Positions 28,220 through 36,724 of a stretch of DNA of 64,000 nucleotides are shown here, piece after piece. Origin of the DNA: Burkholderiales bacterium (lineage in GTDB: Bacteria; Pseudomonadota; Gammaproteobacteria; Burkholderiales; Casimicrobiaceae); assembly GCA_025927765.1 (NCBI GenBank), contig JAICKU010000006.1, positions 30,489-94,488 on the forward strand, read 5' to 3'. Each line of letters opens with the position of its first letter. Position 1 is the stretch's first letter. The notes under the pieces are model-generated. The model saw only the letters and a program-made list of their open reading frames with translations, was not told where the DNA came from and did no database searches. The translations under genes were made by a program, and so were the position numbers.

Positions 28220-29142
28220 GTCCGCAGCCTCGGGTTGAGCGCATCGCGCAACCAGTCGCCGAGCAGGTTGATCGCGAGCACCATCACCACGAGCGCGATG
28301 CCGGGAAAAAGCGTCACCCACCATTCGCCGGAGAACAGGAAGTCGTTGCCGATGCGGATCAGCGTGCCCAGCGACGGCTGCGTCGGCGGCACGCCGACGC
28401 CGAGGAACGACAGCGTGGCCTCGGTGATGATCGCGGTCGCGATGTGGATCGTCGCGATCACGAGCACCGGGCCGAGCACGTTCGGCAACACGTGCCGTGC
28501 CATGATCGCGAGCGGGTGGATGCCGAAGAGGCGCGCCGCCTGCACGTATTCCTTGTTCTTCTCGACGAGCGTCGTGCCGCGCACCGTGCGCGCGTACTGC
28601 ACCCAGCCGGATACGCCGATCGACAGCACCAGCACGTAGAACGCGAGGCTCTCGTGCGACCGCGGCAGCAGCGCGCGGGCGAGCCCGTCGACGAGTAGCG
28701 CGATCAGGATCGCCGGGAACGAGAGCTGAACGTCGGCGACGCGCATGATGAACGCGTCGATGCTCCCGCCGACGTAGCCCGCGATCAGGCCAAGCGCAAC
28801 CCCGAGGACCATCGAGAACAGCACCGATGCGATGCCGACGGCGAGCGAAATGCGCGCGCCGAACAGGATCGTCGAGAGAATGTCGCGCCCCTGGTCGTCG
28901 GTGCCGAGCGGGAAGCTCGGATCGCCGCCCGGCAGCCACATCGGCGGCTTCAGCGAGTTCGACAGGTCGAGCTGCGACAGGTCGAACGGATTGTGCGGCG
29001 CGACCCACGGCGCGAACACGGCACTGCCGACGAACAGCACGAACACGATCGCGGCGACGATCGCATACGGTGAATGACGGAAGCTGTACGCGACGTCGCT
29101 GTCCCACGACAACCGCAGCGCCGCCACGAGCCGTGCATTCAT
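28216..29142 (-). CDS. dppC: Dipeptide/oligopeptide ABC transporter permease (DppC type)
   Basis: 308 residues with an N-terminal cytoplasmic lead, a first helix (YAIVAAIVFVLFVGSAVFAPW), the periplasmic LGTDDQGRDILSTILFGARISL motif typical of OppC/DppC, and five further helices. The EAA loop that docks the ATPase is ARLFGIHPLAIMARHVLPN. It follows dppB by 24 bases. Confidence 0.94.
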
Positions 29143-29166
29143 CGCCCGCTCGCTTCTTTCATTGCG

Positions 29167-30153
29167 CTAGTGTCCGCTGCCGCCCGGCCGGTCGGCGCGC
29201 AAGCGCGGATCGACGACGTAGTACAGCAGATCGACGATCAGGTTGATCGTCACGAACACGAGCGCGATCAGGCACAGGTACGCTGCCATCACGGGGATGT
29301 CGACGTAGCTCACCGCCTGGATGAACAGCAGGCCCATGCCCGGCCACTGGAACACCTGCTCGGTGATGATCGAGAACGCGATGATCGATCCCAGTTGCAG
29401 CCCGGTGATCGTGATCACCGGCACGAGCGTGTTCTTCAGCGCATGGCCGAAGTTGATCGCGCGGTCGCGCAGGCCCCGGGCGCGCGCGAACTTGATGTAA
29501 TCGGTGCGCAGCACCTCGAGCATTTCCGAGCGTACGAGCCGCATGATGAGCGTGAGCTGAAAGAGCCCCAGCGTGATCGTCGGCAGGATCAGCGACATGA
29601 GCCCGGTCTTCGACAAAAGCCCCGTGGACCACCACCCGAGGTGCACGACTTCGCCGCGTCCGAATGCGGGCAGCCAACCGAGGATGACGGCGAACACCAG
29701 GATCAGCAGGATGCCGATCAGGAACGTCGGCAGCGACACGCCGAGGAGCGACAGCGACAACAGCGTGCGCGCGAGCCACGAGTTGGGCCGCAACCCCGCG
29801 TAGACGCCGGCCGGAATGCCGACCGCGAGCGCGAGGAGCGCAGCGCAGATGCTGAGCTCGAGCGTTGCCGGAATGCGCTGCGCGAGCAGCACGGACACCG
29901 GCTTGCCGATGCGAAGCGACACGCCGAACTGGCCGTGAATGGCGTTGACGACGAAATGGAAGAACTGCACGTAGAACGGCTGGTCGAGGCCGAGCTCGTG
30001 CGTCAAGCGAACGCGATCTTCCGGCGTCGCGAACTGCCCGAGCATCAGCTGCACGGGATCGCCGACGTACTGGAACAGCGAGAACGCAACGAGCGCGACC
30101 ACCAGCATGACGACGATCGCCTGGAGTACGCGCCTCAGGATGAACGCCGTCAT
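29167..30153 (-). CDS. dppB: Dipeptide/oligopeptide ABC transporter permease (DppB type)
   Basis: 328 residues, six membrane helices, starting MTAFILRRVLQAIVVMLVVALVAFSLF as in DppB/OppB. Periplasmic LGLDQPFYVQFFHFVVNAIHGQFG is characteristic. The EAA loop is FARARGLRDRAINFGHALKNTLVPVI. Downstream of the substrate-binding protein gene, with a 130-base gap containing an intergenic repeat. Confidence 0.94.
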   Translation of the reverse strand: MTAFILRRVLQAIVVMLVVALVAFSLFQYVGDPVQLMLGQFATPEDRVRLTHELGLDQPFYVQFFHFVVNAIHGQFGVSLRIGKPVSVLLAQRIPATLELSICAALLALAVGIPAGVYAGLRPNSWLARTLLSLSLLGVSLPTFLIGILLILVFAVILGWLPAFGRGEVVHLGWWSTGLLSKTGLMSLILPTITLGLFQLTLIMRLVRSEMLEVLRTDYIKFARARGLRDRAINFGHALKNTLVPVITITGLQLGSIIAFSIITEQVFQWPGMGLLFIQAVSYVDIPVMAAYLCLIALVFVTINLIVDLLYYVVDPRLRADRPGGSGH

Positions 30154-30208
30154 GAATTGCCTTGCGGTGGACGCCGGGACGGCACGGCCCGCCCGGGCCC
30201 GTCAGTCG

Positions 30209-30270
30209 GGAAGGGCCGCCCCGACCGACTGTCCAGCCCCCCGGGGGGCAGTGAGCGCGGGGGAATCCTT
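30209..30270. repeat. Intergenic repeat, GC-palindrome/GCGAGCG type (copy between dppA and dppB)
   Basis: GGGAAGGGCCGCCCCGACCGACTGTCCAGCCCCCCGGGGGGCAGTGAGCGCGGGGG. Same CCCCCCGGGGGGCAG core as at 1099 and 44180, but the GCGAGCG repeat is shortened. It could form a hairpin that lowers expression of the permease genes relative to dppA. Confidence 0.65.
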
Positions 30271-30283
30271 TTCCATCACGCCG

Positions 30284-31879
30284 TCACTGCTTGCCGTTGC
30301 CTTCGTTGACGTGCACCCACCACATGCGCAGGCGGTTGTCCGCGCTGTGCGTCACCGCGATGTTCTTGCGCATCGCCCAGGGGATGATCTGCTGGTGCAG
30401 CATCATGTGCGCGACGTCCTGCGTATGCAGCATCAGCGCGTCGTGGATCATCGAGAGGCGCTTCTTGACGTCGCCCTCGGTCTTCATCGCGTCGATCAGC
30501 GCATCCATCTTCGGATTGCTGTAGCTCCCGTCGTTGTACTCGCCGTTGCCCTTGCCGTCGGGCGTGTGCACGAGGTTGATCAGCGCGTCCTGAGCGTCGA
30601 ACGTCGCCACCGCCCAGCCCAGCATGTACAGGCTCGTGTCGTGCTTGTTGATCTTCGCGAAGTACTGCGCCTTGGGCATCGCGTCGAGCGTAACCTTGAG
30701 CCCGATCTTCGCCCACATCGACGTCAGCGCCTGGCAGATCAGCGCGTCGTTGATGTAGCGGTCGTTCGGGCAGTCGAGCGTGACCGCGAACCCGTCGGGA
30801 TAACCCGCCTCCTTGAGCAGCGCCTTCGCCTTGTTCACGTCATACGGCGGCCGCTTGTTCGCTTCGGGGAAGTACCCGTACACCTGCGGCGTGATCAACT
30901 CGCCCGTGGGAATCGACAGGCCGCGCATCAGCGTGCGCTTGATCGCCTCGATGTCCATGCCGTAGTACAGCGCCTGGCGCACGCGCAGGTCCTTGAACGG
31001 GTTCTTGCCCTTGACGTTCGAGTACTTGAGCTCGTCGCTCTTCTGGTCCATGCCGATGAAGATCGTCCGGTTCTCCTGGCCCTCGACGACCTTGATGTTC
31101 GCGTCGGACTTGAGCTTCGGCAGGTCCTGCAGCGGCGGGTCGAGCACGAAGTCGACCTCACCCGAGAGCAGCGCCGCCGTGCGCGTGGCCGCGGACTTGA
31201 TCGGCGTGTAGACGATCTGCGTGACGTTGCCCTCCATCTTGCCCCACCAGCCGGGGTTCTTGTCGAGCACCGTCTTCACGTCCGGCTCGCGCGACTTCAG
31301 GATGTACGGCCCGGTGCCGTTCGCGTGGCCGACCGCGTAGGTCTCCTCCTTCGCGAGGTAGTCCTGCACCTCGACGACGTTGTGCTTCTCGCACCACGCC
31401 TTGCTCATGATGCGCACGTCGGTGAGCTGGCGCAGCAGCACGGGCGCGGGACCGTCGGTCATGATGTCGACCGTGAGGTCGTCGACCTTCTTCGCGCCGG
31501 CGATGCCTGCGAGGTACGCCTTCATCATCGACCGCTTCGAGTTCTGGCGGTTGATCGAGAACACGACGTCGTCGGCGGTGAGCGGCTCGCCTTCCTGGAA
31601 CTTGACGTTCGGACGCAGGTGGAAGCGCCACTGCGTGGGCGAGACCTGCTCCCACTTCGTCGCGAGCTGCGGCACGACGTCGAACTTCTTGTCGTACATG
31701 ACCAACGACTCGTAGACGTAGCTGTTGAACGTGTTGTTGAAGCTCTCGTTCTGCGCGTAGGGGTCGAACGTGAGCACGTCGCCCTGGCTTGCCCAGCGGA
31801 ACGTCGCCGCATGCAGCGGCGCGCCAATGACGAGGGCGCCGAGCATGACGGCGACGGCGGTGTGCGTAGGCTTAAGCAT
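30284..31879 (-). CDS. dppA: Dipeptide/oligopeptide ABC transporter substrate-binding protein
   Basis: 531 residues from ATG 31879, just after AGGAGGAGTG. The track uses the GTG one codon earlier. Signal peptide MLKPTHTAVAVMLGALVIGAPLHA. The family-5 solute-binding fold follows, with ATFRWASQGDVLTFDPYAQNESFNN and the FEYVYES-like VYESLVMYDKKFDVVPQLATKWE opening, and SINRQN and ALYYGMD segments. It is first in the dppABCDF operon. Peptides are the default ligand for the family, but opines, nickel chelates or glutathione are also known. Confidence 0.92.
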   Translation of the reverse strand: MLKPTHTAVAVMLGALVIGAPLHAATFRWASQGDVLTFDPYAQNESFNNTFNSYVYESLVMYDKKFDVVPQLATKWEQVSPTQWRFHLRPNVKFQEGEPLTADDVVFSINRQNSKRSMMKAYLAGIAGAKKVDDLTVDIMTDGPAPVLLRQLTDVRIMSKAWCEKHNVVEVQDYLAKEETYAVGHANGTGPYILKSREPDVKTVLDKNPGWWGKMEGNVTQIVYTPIKSAATRTAALLSGEVDFVLDPPLQDLPKLKSDANIKVVEGQENRTIFIGMDQKSDELKYSNVKGKNPFKDLRVRQALYYGMDIEAIKRTLMRGLSIPTGELITPQVYGYFPEANKRPPYDVNKAKALLKEAGYPDGFAVTLDCPNDRYINDALICQALTSMWAKIGLKVTLDAMPKAQYFAKINKHDTSLYMLGWAVATFDAQDALINLVHTPDGKGNGEYNDGSYSNPKMDALIDAMKTEGDVKKRLSMIHDALMLHTQDVAHMMLHQQIIPWAMRKNIAVTHSADNRLRMWWVHVNEGNGKQ

Positions 31880-31976
31880 CACTCCTCCTGGCAGGGCCGC
31901 TTCAGTAGGGCGGCCGGGCGAGCATCATGGCGAACAAGGGGAAAGGCGTCAATCGAAGCGGCCACCGGCGCGAACG

Positions 31977-33050
31977 TCAATCGGCGCGTTCCCCGGCGGC
32001 GTTGCGCAACGCGCCGGGAACGAGGATCGACGACGCGTCGACGTCGAGGCCGACCGCCTCTCCCTTCGCAAAGGATCGCCGCAGCAGCGTGTCGACGATC
32101 ACCGACTGCGCGCCGCCGAGATCGACGACGACGCGCGTCAGGTTGCCGAGGAAGAACGCCGAGACGACCGTCCCGCGCAGCGCCCCTCGTGCCGGCTCGA
32201 CGATGCGCACGTCCTCGGGGCGAAACAGCGCGTGCTCGCTCGCCGGGGCGTGCGACGGCAGCGTCAGCGCCCCGCCGGGCAGCCGCAGCACTGCGTTCTC
32301 GCGCGTCCCCGTCACCCGATTCATCGTGCCTATGAAGTCGGCGACGAACGCCGACGCCGGCCGATAGTAGATGTCCTGCGGCGTACCGATCTGCTCGACG
32401 CGCCCGTGCGACATAACGGCGATGCGATCGCCGAGCGCCATCGCCTCGCCCTGGTCGTGGGTCACGTACACGCTGGTAATGCCGAGCGAGCGCAGCAGCC
32501 GGTCGATCTCGACGCGCAGGCTCTCGCGCAGCTTCGCGTCGAGCGCGGTCAGCGGCTCGTCGAGCAGCAGCACGCGCGGCTTCACTGCGAGTGCGCGCGC
32601 GAGCGCCACGCGTTGCCGCTGTCCGCCGGAAAGCTGGTCGATGCGCCGCTCGCCGAAGGCGCCGAGCTGCATCATCTCGAGCAGTCGCTGCGCCTGCGCG
32701 CGGCGTTCGGCGCCTGCGACGCCGCGCACGCGCAGTCCGTATGCGACGTTGTCGAGCACGCTCATGTTGGGAAAGAGCGCGTAGCTCTGGAACACCATGC
32801 CGACGTTGCGCCGCTCGATCGGCCGCGCCGTGACCTCGTCGTCGCCGAAGTACACGCGGCCGCCAAGGTCGGGCGCCGTGAGCCCCGCGATGATGCGAAG
32901 GAGCGTCGTCTTGCCGCAGCCGGAGGGCCCGAGGAACACGATCGTCTCGCCTGCGGCGATGTCGAGGTCGAGCGGCTTCAGCGCCTGGGTACCGTCGGGA
33001 AACGTCTTCGCGCAGCCGGCGAGCCGCACGCTCGCCGCGTTATCGTCCAT
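31977..33050 (-). CDS. ABC importer ATP-binding protein with TOBE domain (PotA/FbpC-like)
   Basis: 357 residues. Walker A LGPSGCGKTTLLR, Q-loop MVFQSYALFPNMSV, signature LSGGQRQRVALARAL, Walker B VLLLDEPLTALDAKLRESL, H-loop YVTHDQGEA, then a C-terminal TOBE-like regulatory domain (LFRPEDVRIVEP...). This is the import ATPase type serving Fe3+, polyamine, sulfate, thiamine or phosphonate systems. It is the last of four cotranscribed genes (binding protein, two permeases, ATPase). Its start overlaps the preceding permease stop by 11 bases. Confidence 0.9.
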   Translation of the reverse strand: MDDNAASVRLAGCAKTFPDGTQALKPLDLDIAAGETIVFLGPSGCGKTTLLRIIAGLTAPDLGGRVYFGDDEVTARPIERRNVGMVFQSYALFPNMSVLDNVAYGLRVRGVAGAERRAQAQRLLEMMQLGAFGERRIDQLSGGQRQRVALARALAVKPRVLLLDEPLTALDAKLRESLRVEIDRLLRSLGITSVYVTHDQGEAMALGDRIAVMSHGRVEQIGTPQDIYYRPASAFVADFIGTMNRVTGTRENAVLRLPGGALTLPSHAPASEHALFRPEDVRIVEPARGALRGTVVSAFFLGNLTRVVVDLGGAQSVIVDTLLRRSFAKGEAVGLDVDASSILVPGALRNAAGERAD

Positions 33051-33852
33051 GGAGCCTCGGGCGCGCCGGCGTCGGCTCGCGCGCGAACCACTGCATTGCC
33101 ACGAGCAGCGGCACGATCATCACGAAGAACACGATCGTGTAGGCGGAGCCGATCTCGAGGCGCAGCGACGCGTACGAATCGGCGAGCCCCACGGGAATGG
33201 TCTTCGTGAGCGGCGTGTGCAGCATCCACGTGATGTTGAATTCGCCGACCGACAGCGTCACGACCATCAGCGCGCCCGCGAGGATGCCGTAGCGCGCGTT
33301 GGGCACGATCACGCCGAAGAAGCGCTTCGCGAAGCCCGCGCCGAGGCTCGCCGCCGCCTCCTCGAGCGTGACGAGATCCATGGCGGCCATGACCGCCAGC
33401 ACCGAGCGCACCATGAACGGGAGCGTGAACACGACGTGGCCGACGAGGATGAACAGCCAGCTCGCGCGAAACCCGCGCCATTCGCCGTAGAGCAGGATCA
33501 GCGCGAGGGCGGTCGCGAGTCCCGGCACCGCGACCGGCAGCACGAGCAGTTCCTCGAAAAGGCGCGTGACGCGGCTCGGGTGGCGCGCGAGCACGTACGC
33601 CATCGGCACGCCGAGCACGAGCGTCGCGGCGAGGCAGGCGAGCGCGATTTGCAGCGACAGGCCGATCGAGCCGCTGTAGGAGGACAGCACCACTCCAATC
33701 CAGCGCAGCGTGAGCCCGCTTTTCACGCCGATGAAATAGTTCTGCGACAGACCGGCCAGCACCGACATCACGACGGGCACGACGAGGAACGCGCACACCA
33801 CGAGCGTGAACGCGAGCTGCGCGTAGAAGCGCGGCGAACGTCGATCCATCAT
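33040..33852 (-). CDS. ABC importer permease, second subunit
   Basis: 270 residues from ATG 33852, which overlaps the previous permease stop (ATGA). The track start is a spurious extension. Six membrane helices begin YAQLAFTLVVCAFLVVPVVMSVLAGL. The EAA loop is LEEAAASLGAGFAKRFFGVIVPNARYGILAGALM, the ATPase contact. Same fold as PotC, FbpB C-terminal half or PhnV. The transported solute is not evident. Confidence 0.88.
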   Translation of the reverse strand: MMDRRSPRFYAQLAFTLVVCAFLVVPVVMSVLAGLSQNYFIGVKSGLTLRWIGVVLSSYSGSIGLSLQIALACLAATLVLGVPMAYVLARHPSRVTRLFEELLVLPVAVPGLATALALILLYGEWRGFRASWLFILVGHVVFTLPFMVRSVLAVMAAMDLVTLEEAAASLGAGFAKRFFGVIVPNARYGILAGALMVVTLSVGEFNITWMLHTPLTKTIPVGLADSYASLRLEIGSAYTIVFFVMIVPLLVAMQWFAREPTPARPRLHGR

Positions 33853-34667
33853 GCTGCCGCGGCGACGGTGGAACCCGCGAGCGTGCGCGCGAACGCGAGC
33901 GCGGCCCACGTGATGATGCCGAGCACGATCGACAGCGCGGCGGCGATCGAGAAATTCGCGTAGTTCGTGAACTCGGTGTAGATCGTGATGGGCAGTACGT
34001 TGATGTTCGTCGCGAGCGTGAACGCGGTGCCGAAGGCGCCCATGCTCGTCGCGAAGCAGATGGCGCCGGCGGAGATGAGCGCCGGGCGCAGGCCCGGGAT
34101 GATCACGTCGCGCAGCACCTGCCAGCCGTTCGCGCCGAGCGAGCGTGCGGCTTCCTCGAGCGCGCCGTCGAGCTTCTCGACGGCGGCCATCACCGTGAGA
34201 ATCACGCGCGGAATCGAAAAGTACAGGTAACCGAGGAAAAGCCCGGCAATCGAATACGCGAACACGAGCTTGGAACCGAACAGCGCGTCGGTGACCGACC
34301 CGATCAGGCCCTGGCGCCCGGCGAGCATGATCACCATGAAGCCGACGACGACGCCCGGGAACGCGAGCGGGAACGTGAGCAGCGACACGAGCAGGCCGCG
34401 GCCGGGAAAGCGATTGCGCTGCAGGAACATGCCGGCGATTCCGGACACGACGAGCGTCGCGAACGTGACGACGATCGACAGCACCACCGTCGACACGAGA
34501 CTCGACAGGTAATTTGCGTCGGTGACGATCGCCGCGTAGGCCGCGACTCCACGCGGGCCGCCCGCGCCGACCGCGACGAGCCGCGCCATCGGCAGGAGCC
34601 AGAATGCGACGAAGACGACGAGCGCGGGGAGCGCGAGGACTCCGAGGCGGATGCTGGGCGACGTCAC
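33849..34667 (-). CDS. ABC importer permease, first subunit
   Basis: 272 residues starting at a GTG (MTSPSIRLGVLALPALVVFVAFWLLPMARL). Six membrane helices. EAA loop LEEAARSLGANGWQVLRDVIIPGLRPALISAG. Pairs with the next permease gene, to which it is coupled by an ATGA overlap. Downstream of the binding-protein gene across a 49-base gap holding a CCCTCTCC palindrome. Confidence 0.88.
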   Translation of the reverse strand: MTSPSIRLGVLALPALVVFVAFWLLPMARLVAVGAGGPRGVAAYAAIVTDANYLSSLVSTVVLSIVVTFATLVVSGIAGMFLQRNRFPGRGLLVSLLTFPLAFPGVVVGFMVIMLAGRQGLIGSVTDALFGSKLVFAYSIAGLFLGYLYFSIPRVILTVMAAVEKLDGALEEAARSLGANGWQVLRDVIIPGLRPALISAGAICFATSMGAFGTAFTLATNINVLPITIYTEFTNYANFSIAAALSIVLGIITWAALAFARTLAGSTVAAAA

Positions 34668-34679
34668 GCGGGCACGGTC

Positions 34680-34712
34680 CCTCTCCCCCGAGGGGAGAGG
34701 GTCGGGGTGAGG
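34680..34712. repeat. CTCTCCCCCGAGGGGAGAG palindrome
   Basis: CTCTCCCCCGAGGGGAGAGGGTCGGGGTGAGG lies between the binding-protein and permease genes of the importer. Similar CCCTCTCC/GGAGAGGG elements are widespread intergenic repeats in proteobacteria. Here it could act as a 3' stabilising hairpin giving more binding protein than permease. Confidence 0.6.
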
Positions 34713-34716
34713 AGAC

Positions 34717-35730
34717 TTACTGCGCTTCCTTCAGGTACCGCTCGGTGAACGGTTTTTGCGCCGCCGCCATCTTCGCGAAATCGACCGGCTTCGCACGCGC
34801 GTAGTCGGACGCCGGCAGGAAGCGCGATTGCGCTTCCTTCGACATCGCCTCGGGACGCACGGGCCGCAGGAACGCATTCGCCCAGATCGCCTGGCCTTCG
34901 TCCGAGAGCGTGAAGTCGAGCACCTTCTTCGCGTTGTCCGGATGCGGGCCGTTCTTCACGAGCGCCATCACGTACGGCACGACGACGCTGCCTTCCGCAG
35001 GAATCACGAACGCGATGTTCGCCTTGTCCTTGTACTTGCCGCGATACGCGTTGAAGTCGAAGTCGATCAGGATCGGGATCTCGCCCGACAGCACGCGCGC
35101 ATACGACGTCTGCTTCGGCACGATCGGATCGTTCGCCTTCATCTGCTTGAAATAGTTGATCGCCGGGGTGAAGTCGTCGAGCGATCCGCCGAGCGCGTTG
35201 TTGATCGCCACCGCGCCGACGTAGCCGACGAACGCGCTCGCCGGATCGAGATAGCCGACCATGCCCTTGTACTCGGGCTTCAGCAGGTCCTTCCACGACT
35301 TCGGCACCGGCTTGCCGTGCAGCGCGTCGACGTTCACCATCAACCCGAGCGTGCCCGAATGGATCGTGAACCAATAGCCGTCGGGATCCTTGAGGCCGGC
35401 TGGGATGTCGTTCCAGTGCGCGGGCTTGTACGCGGCGGTCACGCCGTCCTGCTTCGCCTGGATGCCGAACGTCACGCCGAGGTAGGTGAAGTCGGCGACC
35501 GGGCTCGCCTTCTCGGCCACGAGCTGCGCGAGCGATTGGCCCGAATTCTTGTTGTCCTGCGGCACCGTGATGCCGAGCTTGTCCTTGATGGCCTTGAGCT
35601 CCGTGCCCCAGTCGGCCCACTCGGGTGGGCAGTTGTAGCAGATGGCGGTCTGCTGCGCGTGCGCGGCACCCGCGAACGCGGTGGCGGCGAAGAGCACAGG
35701 CGCGACGAACCTCGCGACGAAGCGAATCAT
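34717..35730 (-). CDS. Extracellular solute-binding protein of the unassigned ABC importer
   Basis: 337 residues from ATG 35730, six bases after AGGAG. Signal peptide MIRFVARFVAPVLFAATAFAGAAHA. The mature N-terminus has an unusual CYNCPPEWADWG with two cysteines. The body has ADFTYLGVTFGIQAK, GYWFTIHSGTLGLMVNVDAL and SGEIPILIDFDFNAYRGKYK, consistent with the iron/polyamine/phosphonate group of periplasmic binding proteins. No conserved tyrosine pair of ferric-binding proteins is obvious, so iron is not assured. First gene of the four-gene operon. Confidence 0.85.
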   Translation of the reverse strand: MIRFVARFVAPVLFAATAFAGAAHAQQTAICYNCPPEWADWGTELKAIKDKLGITVPQDNKNSGQSLAQLVAEKASPVADFTYLGVTFGIQAKQDGVTAAYKPAHWNDIPAGLKDPDGYWFTIHSGTLGLMVNVDALHGKPVPKSWKDLLKPEYKGMVGYLDPASAFVGYVGAVAINNALGGSLDDFTPAINYFKQMKANDPIVPKQTSYARVLSGEIPILIDFDFNAYRGKYKDKANIAFVIPAEGSVVVPYVMALVKNGPHPDNAKKVLDFTLSDEGQAIWANAFLRPVRPEAMSKEAQSRFLPASDYARAKPVDFAKMAAAQKPFTERYLKEAQ

Positions 35731-35806
35731 GGAAAGCTCCTGCAGGTGGGCGACGGGAGGCGATTGTAAACAGTTCCGCGTCGCGGTGCGGAAGCGGATG
35801 GCCGCT

Positions 35807-36724
35807 TCATCGACGGTCGAGCGCAAGTGCCACGCGCGATGCGACCGCGTCGACGACGCCGGATTGAAAGCACTCGACCGTGTCGACGTTCATGCTGCGC
35901 AGCCACGTGAGCTGGCGCTTCGCGAGTTGGCGCGTCGCCGCGATCCCTCGTTCGCGCAATGCCGCACGTTCGATGCGGCCGTCGAGATAGTCGAGCACCT
36001 GGCGATAGCCGACCGCACGCATCGACGGCAGGTTGGGGCGCAGCACAAAGCGCTCGCGGAGCGCGACGACCTCGTCGACGAGGCCGGCGCCGAGCATCGC
36101 ATCGAAGCGTTGCGCGATCGTCGCGTGCAGCTTCGCGCGCTCCGCGGGCGCGAGCGCGATGACGATGGCCCGATCGTTCGCCGCTACGCGTGTTCCCTGC
36201 AAGGCGGACAGCGGCTGCCCGCTCAACGCGTGCACCTCGAGCGCCCGCTGGATGCGCTGCGCATCGGTCGGCGCAAGCCTTGCCGCGGTCCGGGGATCCA
36301 CGCGCGCAAGCTCGGCGTGCATCGCCGGCCAGCCCACGTCGGCGGCGCGCGCATCGAGTTCGGCCCGCACAGCAGGATCGGCGGCGGGGAGCGCGCTCAG
36401 CCCTTCGCGCAGCGCCTTCACGTACAGCATCGTGCCGCCGGCGACGATCGGCACACGTCCGCGCGATTGGATCTTCGCGATGGCGTCGCGCGCATCGATG
36501 CGAAAGCGCGCCGCGGAATAGGCGTCGGTCGGACCGATCAGGTCGATGAGGTGGTGCGGCACGCTTGCGCGCGTGGCAGCGTCGGGCTTCGCGGTGCCGA
36601 TGTCCATGCCGCGATACACCTGCGCCGAATCCGCGCTCACGATCTCGCCGCCGAATCGGCGAGCAAGGGCGAGCGCCACCGCCGATTTGCCCGACGCCGT
36701 GGGCCCGACCAGGATGACGGTCAT
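35807..36724 (-). CDS. miaA: tRNA dimethylallyltransferase
   Basis: Adds a dimethylallyl group to A37 of tRNAs reading UNN codons. 305 residues from ATG 36724 ([21 protein letters not shown]). The track start is an upstream shadow. P-loop GPTASGKS, catalytic [28 protein letters not shown] and the [14 protein letters not shown] motif are present. The start overlaps the mutL stop (ATGA), the common mutL-miaA arrangement. Confidence 0.96.
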   Translation of the reverse strand: MTVILVGPTASGKSAVALALARRFGGEIVSADSAQVYRGMDIGTAKPDAATRASVPHHLIDLIGPTDAYSAARFRIDARDAIAKIQSRGRVPIVAGGTMLYVKALREGLSALPAADPAVRAELDARAADVGWPAMHAELARVDPRTAARLAPTDAQRIQRALEVHALSGQPLSALQGTRVAANDRAIVIALAPAERAKLHATIAQRFDAMLGAGLVDEVVALRERFVLRPNLPSMRAVGYRQVLDYLDGRIERAALRERGIAATRQLAKRQLTWLRSMNVDTVECFQSGVVDAVASRVALALDRR

